This document shows positions 1 through 6,920 of a DNA stretch of 37,564 nucleotides, piece by piece. Every line of letters begins with the position of its first letter. The stretch's first letter is position 1. A program made the position numbers and the translations under genes. The notes under the pieces are model-generated. The model was not told the origin of the DNA. It did no database searches and saw nothing but the letters and a program-made list of their open reading frames with translations. Source of the stretch: Gammaproteobacteria bacterium (GTDB lineage Bacteria; Pseudomonadota; Gammaproteobacteria; Arenicellales; CAJQKF01); NCBI GenBank assembly GCA_030429125.1, contig JAUIDF010000003.1, positions 1 through 37,564 of the forward strand, given 5' to 3'.

Positions 1-722
1 TTCCCACCGTGGACTACGGCAACAACATCCGCCAGCAGGCGGCCGACCAGGGCGTGGAGAACGCCTTCGAGTTTCCCGGCTTCGTGCCCGCCTACATCCG
101 GCCGCTGTTCTGCAAGGGCGTCGGCCCGTTCCGCTGGGTGGCGCTGTCCGGCGACCCCGAGGACATCTACCGCACCGACGAAAAGGTGAAGGAGATGATC
201 CCCGACGACCAACACCTGCACAACTGGCTCGACATGGCGAAGGCGCGCATCGCCTTCCAGGGGCTGCCGGCGCGCATCTGCTGGGTCGGTCTCGGCGAGC
301 GTCACCGCCTCGGTCTTGCCTTCAACGAGATGGTCAGGAAGGGTGAGTTGAAGGCGCCGGTGGTGATCGGCCGCGATCACCTCGATTCCGGCTCGGTGGC
401 CAGTCCCAACCGCGAGACCGAGTCGATGATGGACGGTTCCGACGCCGTCTCGGACTGGCCGCTCCTCAATGCCCTGCTCAACACCGCCGGCGGCGCCACC
501 TGGGTGTCGCTGCACCATGGCGGCGGCGTAGGTATGGGATACTCTCAGCACGCCGGTGTCGTCATCGTGTGTGACGGCACCGAGGCGGCCGACCGGCGCA
601 TTGCGCGCGTGCTGTGGAACGACCCGGCCACCGGCGTGATGCGCCATGCCGACGCGGGCTACCGCGACGCGAAGGACTGGGCGAAGAAGCAGGGGCTCAA
701 TCTCGGTGCCATCGAGCTTTGA
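1..722 (+). CDS. hutU: urocanate hydratase, C-terminal part (cut by window edge)
   Basis: Urocanase converts urocanate to 4-imidazolone-5-propionate, the second step of histidine degradation, using tightly bound NAD+ in the cytoplasm. The reading frame is open from position 3, so the gene begins outside the window; about 239 of the usual ~555 residues are present. Visible landmarks are DYGNNIRQ in the nucleotide-binding region, the family signature [10 protein letters not shown] with its conserved cysteine, and the glycine-rich [13 protein letters not shown] stretch. A GTG at position 9 could be mistaken for a start but lies inside the conserved domain. The gene is followed 63 bp later by a TRAP transporter on the same strand, which may bring in histidine, urocanate or another acid; that link is inference. 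The identification is very secure. Confidence 0.96.
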   Translation, partial: PTVDYGNNIRQQAADQGVENAFEFPGFVPAYIRPLFCKGVGPFRWVALSGDPEDIYRTDEKVKEMIPDDQHLHNWLDMAKARIAFQGLPARICWVGLGERHRLGLAFNEMVRKGELKAPVVIGRDHLDSGSVASPNRETESMMDGSDAVSDWPLLNALLNTAGGATWVSLHHGGGVGMGYSQHAGVVIVCDGTEAADRRIARVLWNDPATGVMRHADAGYRDAKDWAKKQGLNLGAIEL

Positions 723-785
723 AGCAGCGACAATAACCACGGGTGGATACCTGAAAACCAACGCGACCCCTCATCGGAGGTAATC

Positions 786-1874
786 ATGCAAAGACGACGT
801 TTCCTTCAATCCGCAGCGGCCGGCACGGTCGCCACCACCGCCCTGGCGGCGCCCGCCATCGCCCAGGACAAGCGTGAATGGAAGATGGTCACCGCCTGGC
901 CGAAGAACCTGCCGGGGCCCGGCGTGGCCGCGCAGATGCTCGCTGACCGCATCACCGCGCTGTCGGGCGGGCGCATCGAAGTCAAGCTGTACGCCGCTGG
1001 CGAACTCGTGCCCGGCAACGGCGTGTTCGACGCCGTTTCCGAGGGTACCGCCGAGCTCTACCACGCGGTGCCCGCGTACTGGGGTTCGAAGTCCAAGGGC
1101 ATCCTGCTGTTCGGTTCGCAACCGTTCGGCTTGCGCGCGGACGAGCAGGTGGGCTGGCTCACCCACGGCGGTGGCCAGGCGCTTTACGACGAGATGTATG
1201 CCCGCTTCGACCTGAAGCCTTTCCTGTGCGGTAATTCCGGTCCGCAGTGGGCGGGCTGGTTCCGAAACGAGATCAATTCAGTCGATGACCTCAAGGGCCT
1301 GCGCTTTCGCACCGCCGGACTCGCCTCGGAGATGTGCGCGAAGATCGGCATGGCGGTGCAGGCCATGGGCGGTCGCGACATGTTCCAGGCATTGCAGTCC
1401 GGCGCGCTCGATGCCGGCGAGTTCATCGGTCCGTGGACCGACAGCGCGCTCGGCTTCTACCAGGTGTCGAAGAACTACTACTGGCCGGGCGTCGGCGAAC
1501 CGTCCTCGGCCGAGGAATGCGCGGTCAACATGGACGCCTACAACGCGCTGCCCGACGATCTCAAGCAGGCCGTGCAGTACGCCTGCGAGAGTCTCTACAA
1601 CCCGGTGTGGACCGAGTACACCACCAAGCACGCGCAGGCGCTCACGCAACTCGTCGCCGAGCAGGGGGTGCAGGTGAAGAAGCTGCCGGACGACGTCATG
1701 GTGGCGCTCGGCAACGCCGCCGGCGAGGTCATCGCCGAGCTGCGCGAGGATTCCGACGAGCTGGTCAAGCGCATCGTCGAGAGCTTTCTCGCCTACCGCG
1801 AGTCGGTGTCGAACTACATGGTGTACGCCGACAACGGCCAGATGAACGCGCGCAACCTGGACTACAAGTACTAG
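786..1874 (+). CDS. dctP: TRAP transporter substrate-binding protein (DctP/TakP-like)
   Basis: Periplasmic binding protein of a tripartite ATP-independent transporter; it captures an organic acid and delivers it to the DctQM permease. The 362-residue product starts with a twin-arginine signal (RRRFLQ, then a hydrophobic stretch ending AAPAIAQ), so it is probably exported folded by Tat. The core has the family layout: FRTAGL contains the arginine that normally contacts the substrate carboxylate, and GEFIGPWTDSALGF followed by YYWPG resembles TakP-type alpha-keto acid binders. The start is supported by a clear GGAGG at 777-781. The gene leads the dctP-dctQ-dctM operon and is followed by an intrinsic terminator before dctQ. 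The substrate cannot be read from sequence; an oxo- or hydroxy-acid is the best guess. Confidence 0.92.
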   Translation: MQRRRFLQSAAAGTVATTALAAPAIAQDKREWKMVTAWPKNLPGPGVAAQMLADRITALSGGRIEVKLYAAGELVPGNGVFDAVSEGTAELYHAVPAYWGSKSKGILLFGSQPFGLRADEQVGWLTHGGGQALYDEMYARFDLKPFLCGNSGPQWAGWFRNEINSVDDLKGLRFRTAGLASEMCAKIGMAVQAMGGRDMFQALQSGALDAGEFIGPWTDSALGFYQVSKNYYWPGVGEPSSAEECAVNMDAYNALPDDLKQAVQYACESLYNPVWTEYTTKHAQALTQLVAEQGVQVKKLPDDVMVALGNAAGEVIAELREDSDELVKRIVESFLAYRESVSNYMVYADNGQMNARNLDYKY

Positions 1875-1923
1875 CGGCCGAGCCGGCTGCCGTGCGGCGA
1901 TGCGCCGCGCGGTCCTGACCCGG

Positions 1924-1951
1924 GGCGGCCCGCACCGCGGGCCGCCTTTTT
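1924..1951 (+). terminator. intrinsic terminator between dctP and dctQ
   Basis: A perfect 10-bp stem (GGCGGCCCGC / GCGGGCCGCC) with a 3-nt loop is followed directly by five T residues. It lies 49 bp after the dctP stop and 16 bp before the dctQ start. If it is partly read through it would reduce permease relative to binding protein, the usual stoichiometry in TRAP operons. The structure is seen directly; the read-through is inference. Confidence 0.85.
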
Positions 1952-1967
1952 GCTGTGGGGCTGATCG

Positions 1968-2474
1968 ATGACTGCATTCTCCGACCGCGTCGACGTCATC
2001 AACCGCACCGTGGGCGCGGTGGTACGCTGGTGCGCCCTGCTCATGGTGCTGCTGCAGTTCGCCCTGGTGGTGCTGCGCTACGTCTATGGCGTCAGCTTCA
2101 TCTACCTCAACGAGGGCGTTCTGTACCTGCATGGCGCGTTGTTCATGCTCGGTGCCGGATACACGCTGCTGGTGGACGGCCACGTGCGCGTGGACATCTT
2201 CTATGCCCGTGCCTCCAGGCGCGCCCGCGCCATCATCGACATCGGCGGACACCTGCTCCTGCTGCTGCCGTCGATGACGGTGCTGCTGATTTACTCGTGG
2301 CCCTCCGTGCGCCGCGCCTGGTCCATCTTCGAGGGGCCGATCTCGGTCGGCGGCATCCCCGCCTCCTTCCTGCTCAAGTCGCTGATTCCGGCCTTCTGCA
2401 TCCTGCTCGTCATCCAGGGCGCGGCCAACCTGGCGCGCGACATCGGTCGCCTGCGCGACGGCGGGGGCGCATGA
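1968..2474 (+). CDS. dctQ: TRAP transporter small permease (DctQ)
   Basis: Four-helix small membrane subunit of the TRAP transporter that packs against the large subunit DctM in the inner membrane. The 168-residue protein has four hydrophobic segments at roughly residues 15-40, 50-70, 88-110 and 130-155. Conserved DctQ features are visible: NEGVLYLHGALFMLGAGYTL and then GHVRVDIFYAR, the motif after helix 2. The ATG at 1968 follows a weak GGGG ribosome site. Its TGA stop overlaps the dctM start in an ATGA, so the two permease subunits are probably translationally coupled. Confidence 0.92.
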   Translation: MTAFSDRVDVINRTVGAVVRWCALLMVLLQFALVVLRYVYGVSFIYLNEGVLYLHGALFMLGAGYTLLVDGHVRVDIFYARASRRARAIIDIGGHLLLLLPSMTVLLIYSWPSVRRAWSIFEGPISVGGIPASFLLKSLIPAFCILLVIQGAANLARDIGRLRDGGGA

Positions 2475-4024
2475 TGGAACTGCCGCTGGATCTGATGATG
2501 TTCGCGGCGCTGATCGGCGGCATCCTCATCGGCTACCCGGTGTCGTTTACGCTTGCCGGCGTGGCCACGCTGTTCGCCTTCCTCGGCGCGCTCACCGGAC
2601 AGTTCGATCTCTCCCTGCTCGGCGCGCTCGGCCAGCGGGTGTTCGGACTGATCACCAACGATGTGCTCATCGCCATTCCGTTGTTCGTGTTCATGGGCGT
2701 GGTACTGGAGAAGAGTCACATTGCCGAGGACCTGCTCGAGACCATGGGGCGCCTGTTCGGTCGCATGAAGGCGGGGCTCGGCATTTCCGTGGTGCTGGTC
2801 GGCGCGCTGCTGGCGGCGTCTACCGGCATCGTCGGCGCCACCGTGGTGGCCATGGGGTTGATTGCCCTGCCGACCATGCTGCGCAACGGTTATTCGCCGA
2901 GCCTGTCCTGCGGCGTCGTCTGCACTGCCGGCACCCTGGGCCAGATCATCCCGCCATCGACGCTCCTGATCATCCTCGCCGACGTCATGTCCAACGCCTA
3001 CCAGCAGGCGCAGTTCGCCCAGGGCAAGTTCACCATCGATACGATTTCCGTGGGACAGACCTTTGCCGCCGCCTTCGTGCCGGGCCTGATGCTGGTGTCG
3101 ATCTACATCGCCTACCTGCTGGTCAGGGCGAGGATCACGCCGCGCAGCGTGCCCGCGCTGGCGCAACTCGACGAGCGGCCGTCGCGGGGCGCCGTGGTGC
3201 GCGCCGTGGTACCGCCGGTGCTGCTCATCGTGGCGGTGCTCGGCTCCATTCTCGGCGGCGTCGCCACGCCCAGCGAAGCGGCCTCGGTGGGCGCCGTCGG
3301 TGCGCTGCTGATGGCCGGTTCGCGCCTCGGCGTGTCGTCGAAACTGATCGTGCCGGGCGCGGTGGCGCTGGTACTGCTGGCCGTCGTGGCGGGCACGATA
3401 CCAGTGCGCCTGCAGCGCGGCGATACCACCGGCGGCGACTACGTGCTGGCGGGCATCTACACCATGCTCGCCGTTGCCGGCATCCTTGCCATGACGTATT
3501 CGCTGGCGCGGCTGTGGCGGCGCGAACGGCTGAAGCCCGCCATGGATTCGACGCTGACCATCACCGCCATGATCTTCGCCACGATTCTCACCGCCAGCGT
3601 CTTCTCCCTGGTCTTCGTCGGCCTCGGTGGCGAAGAGCGCATCGCGGCCATCCTCGAGGCCATGCCGGGCGGTGCGTTCGGCGCCTTGCTGTTCTGCATG
3701 GCACTCATCTTCGTGCTCGGATTCTTCCTCGACTTCGTCGAGATCACGGTCATCGTCCTGCCCCTGGTGGCGCCGCCGCTTATTCTCATGGGTCATGACC
3801 CGATGTGGCTGGCGGTGCTCATCGCCATCAACCTGCAGACGTCCTTCCTGACGCCGCCCTTCGGCTTCTCCCTGTTCTACCTGCGCGGTGCCGCACCGAA
3901 GGAAGTCACCACCGGACAGATTTACCGCGGCGTCGCGCCGTTCATCGTGTTGCAGGCCCTGGGCGTCGCGCTGGTGTGGATGCTACCCGCGATCGCGACG
4001 TGGCTGCCGAGGGCCTTGTATTGA
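2471..4024 (+). CDS. dctM: TRAP transporter large permease (DctM)
   Basis: Large inner-membrane subunit that forms the Na+-coupled transport path of the TRAP system. The 517-residue protein is highly hydrophobic. It carries family landmarks such as IPLFVFMGVVLEKSHIAEDL near the N terminus, GATVVAMGLIALPTML, GTLGQIIPPSTLLIILAD, ATPSEAASVGAVGALL, and near the C terminus FLDFVEITVIVLPLVAPPL and NLQTSFLTPPFGFSLFYLRG. It is longer than the common ~425-residue DctM because of extra hydrophobic segments around residues 290-380, a variant found in one TRAP subgroup. The frame stays open upstream to 1955, but the ATG at 2471 (ATGA overlap with dctQ) begins the recognisable N terminus; an ATG at 2474 is a possible alternative. 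Confidence 0.93.
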   Translation: MMELPLDLMMFAALIGGILIGYPVSFTLAGVATLFAFLGALTGQFDLSLLGALGQRVFGLITNDVLIAIPLFVFMGVVLEKSHIAEDLLETMGRLFGRMKAGLGISVVLVGALLAASTGIVGATVVAMGLIALPTMLRNGYSPSLSCGVVCTAGTLGQIIPPSTLLIILADVMSNAYQQAQFAQGKFTIDTISVGQTFAAAFVPGLMLVSIYIAYLLVRARITPRSVPALAQLDERPSRGAVVRAVVPPVLLIVAVLGSILGGVATPSEAASVGAVGALLMAGSRLGVSSKLIVPGAVALVLLAVVAGTIPVRLQRGDTTGGDYVLAGIYTMLAVAGILAMTYSLARLWRRERLKPAMDSTLTITAMIFATILTASVFSLVFVGLGGEERIAAILEAMPGGAFGALLFCMALIFVLGFFLDFVEITVIVLPLVAPPLILMGHDPMWLAVLIAINLQTSFLTPPFGFSLFYLRGAAPKEVTTGQIYRGVAPFIVLQALGVALVWMLPAIATWLPRALY

Positions 4025-4246
4025 CCATGGCATAAACCGTTCGGTGTTTGGGGTACAGGACGTGATGCCGTCCCGCAGGCGCCTCATTCGCTGGCTTGCC
4101 CGAGATCCCTGGCGCCATGCGCAATTCGGCATGGTCCTGGCGAGGACGCCGACACGTCGCGCATTCGCCAAGGAAACGCGAGCGGGTCGATTCTTGTTAT
4201 TCTCCGCAGTCGATCGATTTTTCGTTAAGGTAGAACGAAATACAGG

Positions 4247-4759
4247 ATGAAAGTCGCCAGTCTGGAAGCTGTTTTCAAGGCTCTGAACGAGGCCGATGTC
4301 CGTTATCTCGTGGTCGGTGGATTGGCCGTCGCCGCTCACGGCCATGGACGACTGACGTTCGATCTGGACATCGTGCTGCAACTGCAATCGGACAACGTGC
4401 TCAGGGCGATGCGAGCATTCGAATCCCTGGACTACAAGCCGCTGGTTCCCGTGCCCGCTGCGTCATTCGCCGATGAAGACGTAAGGGAATCCTGGATAAA
4501 GGATAAGAACATGGTGGTGTTCCAGCTTCACAGTGACAGCCACCGTGATACGCCGATCGATCTATTCGTCACCGAGCCCTTCGACTTCGAGTTCGAGCAT
4601 TCGCACGCAATGGAAGGAGAACTACTTCCTGGTTTGACGGCGAAATTCGTGCGGATCGAAACGCTCATCACGATGAAGCAATCCGCGGGACGCGAAAAGG
4701 ACCTGGAGGACGTTCGTCAATTGAAACTGTTGCTGGAGCATTCCGACGATGAATCGTAA
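4247..4759 (+). CDS. nucleotidyltransferase-fold protein, AbiEii/MNT-like (possible toxin)
   Basis: A 170-residue protein of the minimal or AbiEii-type nucleotidyltransferase group. The active-site pattern is readable: a GG pair at residues 24-25 (VVGGLAVAAHG), then R35 and the DLD acid pair at D39/D41. A C-terminal segment AGREKDLEDVRQL with the conserved lysine-aspartate pair is typical of these proteins. Family members transfer nucleotides to RNA or protein, and several are toxins of two-gene modules or abortive-infection systems. The gene is followed by a small basic ORF overlapping by 11 bp, as in toxin-antitoxin pairs, but the partner is not a recognised antitoxin. The start lacks a strong ribosome site (CAGG directly before ATG). 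Base use is slightly less GC-rich than its neighbours, hinting at transfer. Confidence 0.72.
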   Translation: MKVASLEAVFKALNEADVRYLVVGGLAVAAHGHGRLTFDLDIVLQLQSDNVLRAMRAFESLDYKPLVPVPAASFADEDVRESWIKDKNMVVFQLHSDSHRDTPIDLFVTEPFDFEFEHSHAMEGELLPGLTAKFVRIETLITMKQSAGREKDLEDVRQLKLLLEHSDDES

Positions 4760-4952
4760 GGGAAGGTCACGACCCTCGGGGCGCCCCGATCCCTGGCAGC
4801 AGCACCAGGTTGCGCAGTTGAAGTATTTCCGCTCGCTCACGCTACGTGAAAAATTCGAGGCTATCGAAGGCATGGCGGACGTCGTAAAGAGACTTCGATC
4901 GTCGCGATTCAGCGGTGGAACGAGATCGAGGGACGAGAAAACGCCGTCGTGA
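4749..4952 (+). CDS. small basic protein overlapping the nucleotidyltransferase
   Basis: A 67-residue hypothetical protein that starts inside the preceding gene (11-bp overlap) and ends in a GTGA overlap with the hydrolase gene that follows. The centre (RPDPWQQHQVAQLKYF, then LTLREKFEAIEGMADVVKRL) looks like one or two amphipathic helices, and the ends are rich in arginine, lysine and serine. No known family is certain. The tight coupling suggests that it is expressed with the nucleotidyltransferase and could be its cognate partner. The helical core, and overlaps at both ends without any stop, argue that the ORF is real. Function unknown. Confidence 0.55.
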   Translation: MNRKGRSRPSGRPDPWQQHQVAQLKYFRSLTLREKFEAIEGMADVVKRLRSSRFSGGTRSRDEKTPS

Positions 4953-5839
4953 CGCGGCCGCTGATGGAAAGGACAAGCCCGCCAACGGCCGTCTTCGGCC
5001 CCTACGACCAGGTCGCCCTCGACGCGCAGTACGATCAGCGCACACTCGTGCCGGACATCGAACCCTACGTGATGCGATGGCGCGAAGAGAGCGAGCGGCT
5101 GCGCCGGGATCTCGACTGCCGATGCGACGTGCCCTATGGTGACGACCCCGTGGAGCGGCTCGATTTCTTTCCGGCCGGCCGCGACGGCGCGCCGATCGTG
5201 GCCTTCATTCACGGCGGCGCCTGGACCCGCCAGTCGCGAAGTGAGTCGGCCTACCCGGCGGCGGCCGTGGTGGCGTCGGGCGCGTGTTTCGCCGTCATCG
5301 GCTCGGCCCGCGTGCCGGGCGTTACACTGGAAACGCAAGTCGACCAGAACCTGCGGGCCATCGCCTGGCTGGCCCGCAACGCGGCTTCCCTGGGCGGCGA
5401 TCCGCAACGCATCTACCTGCTCGGCCATTCCTCGGGCGCTCACATCACCGGCATGGCAGTCACCGAGGACTGGACGCGGTTCGGCCTGCCGCCCGACCTG
5501 GTCAAGGGCGCCATGGCGGTGAGCGGACTGTACGACCTCGAGCCGGTGCGCCTGAGCGCGCGCAACGACTACCTGGGTCTCGACGCGCAACGCGCTCGTG
5601 CGATGAGCCCGATTCGCCGGATCAAAGAGGCAGCTTGTCCGCTCGTCGTGGCCTGGGGCGAGGGCGAACTCGACGAGTTCAAACGCCAGTCGCGTGATTT
5701 TTCCGACGCGTGGCATCGCTCGGGAAATGTATGCGAGACACTGACCCTCGCGGACTGCAACCACTTCGACATGACGTTTGAGCTGATGGCGCCCCAAGGG
5801 CGGCTGATGTCGCGCCTGTGCGGGATCGTGCTAAGGTGA
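4949..5839 (+). CDS. alpha/beta hydrolase, arylformamidase/esterase-like
   Basis: A 296-residue cytoplasmic serine hydrolase. The oxyanion-hole motif HGGAW is at residues 88-92, the nucleophile elbow GHSSGAH at 159-165 puts the catalytic serine at 161, and the late DCNHFDM supplies the catalytic histidine. This arrangement matches the kynurenine-formamidase-like and hormone-sensitive-lipase-like esterases. The N-terminal phrase YDQVALDAQYDQRTLVPD also resembles arylformamidase-like enzymes. The GTG start at 4949 overlaps the TGA of the small ORF (GTGA); an in-frame ATG at 4964 has no better ribosome site. No tryptophan-pathway genes lie nearby, so the substrate is open. It is followed 37 bp later by the TAXI-type TRAP genes. 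Confidence 0.8.
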   Translation: MTRPLMERTSPPTAVFGPYDQVALDAQYDQRTLVPDIEPYVMRWREESERLRRDLDCRCDVPYGDDPVERLDFFPAGRDGAPIVAFIHGGAWTRQSRSESAYPAAAVVASGACFAVIGSARVPGVTLETQVDQNLRAIAWLARNAASLGGDPQRIYLLGHSSGAHITGMAVTEDWTRFGLPPDLVKGAMAVSGLYDLEPVRLSARNDYLGLDAQRARAMSPIRRIKEAACPLVVAWGEGELDEFKRQSRDFSDAWHRSGNVCETLTLADCNHFDMTFELMAPQGRLMSRLCGIVLR

Positions 5840-5876
5840 ACGACGACACGATCATGCTCATCCAGAGGTAGCCTAC

Positions 5877-6840
5877 GTGAAACGACTTGTCCTCGCCGCC
5901 GCCCTTGTCGCGGCGGCATCCGCCGCCCCTGCCAACGCGCAGCAACCGGTCGCCATCGGTTCCCTGCCGCAGGGTTCGCTCGGTTATTCCATTGCCTCGG
6001 CCATGGCTAAAGTGGCGACCGAGGCCGGCGGAATCGATACGCGCGCGGTTGGTCTCGGCGGATCGAGCGTTTATATCCCGCAGATCAACGCCGGCGAGAT
6101 GGAGTTCGGCACTTCCAACACGTTCGAATCGATCTTCGCCACGCAGGGCACCGGCAATTTCGAGGGACGTCCCAATCCCAACCTGCGCGTCGCTGCCGCA
6201 CTGGTACCGTTCACCGTTGGCTTGATGGTCCAGAACGATTCGGACATCCGCGAGATCACCGATCTCGAGGGCAGGCCGTTTCCGACCGGCTATGCGCGCA
6301 TGCGGCTGGTCGGCATTATGCAGGAGGCGATCTTCGGCGCGCCTCGGCATGGATGAATCGAATCTCGACCCGGTGCCGGTGCCCAACTTCGTCAAGGGCG
6401 CGGAACTGCTTGCCGAAGGCGCCGTGGCCGGCGTGCTCCTGGCTCCCGGCTCCGGTGTGGTATCGAAGACCAATGCGCAGACGCCGATCCGCTTCCTGTC
6501 CATTCCCGACACGCCGGAAGTGGCGCAGTCCATCGCCGCGGCCTTGCCGAGCACCTACCTGACGGTGGTGGAGCCGAATCCGCGCCTCGCCGGCATCGTT
6601 GAGCCGACCACGCTGCTCGGCTACCAGTACACGCTCGTTACCCATGCGGGCGTTTCCGACGACACGGTCTACCAGGTGGTGAAGGCTCTGCACGAGAACC
6701 AGGCGGCACTGGCCGCGGCACACGGCGTCTTCAACCGGTTCGACCCTGCGCAAATGGCCGTCGAACTGCCCGGGGCCGAGTATCACCCGGGGGCAATCCG
6801 GTACTACGAGGAGCAAGGTCTTTGGCCGCCGAAGTCGTGA
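5877..6840 (+). pseudogene. TAXI-family TRAP binding protein, broken by a one-base frameshift
   Basis: This should encode a ~320-residue periplasmic solute-binding protein of the TAXI branch of TRAP transporters. The first part (GTG start at 5877 with AGAGG at 5864-5868) has a clear signal peptide and the family opening IGSLPQGSLGYSIASAMAKV, then stops at 6354-6356. The rest of the protein continues from about 6343 one base out of phase (LGMDESNLDPVPVPNF) to the stop at 6840. Removing one base in the GC run at 6336-6343 joins the two parts as IFGALGMDESN, a seamless family sequence. It is either a real null allele or a one-base sequencing or assembly error. The downstream fused permease is intact, which favours a recent event or an error. 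Confidence 0.85.
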
Positions 6841-6920
6841 CCGCGCACCGTATCGCGCGCGACTGAGCCACCGTCACCGGAGGCGCCGACATCCCGGCGG
6901 ACCCCGAGACGCCCGGACGG

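Noticed and set aside
9-11. GTG as start of the first gene
   Set aside because: It lies inside the conserved urocanase domain, and the frame is open to the window edge.
2291-3796. 501-residue minus-strand open frame
   Set aside because: It is antisense to dctM; the His/Glu/Arg-rich composition is typical of GC-rich shadow frames.
6336-6356. Programmed ribosomal frameshifting in the TAXI gene
   Set aside because: There is no slippery heptamer, and no reason for a shift in this family; mutation or sequencing error is simpler.
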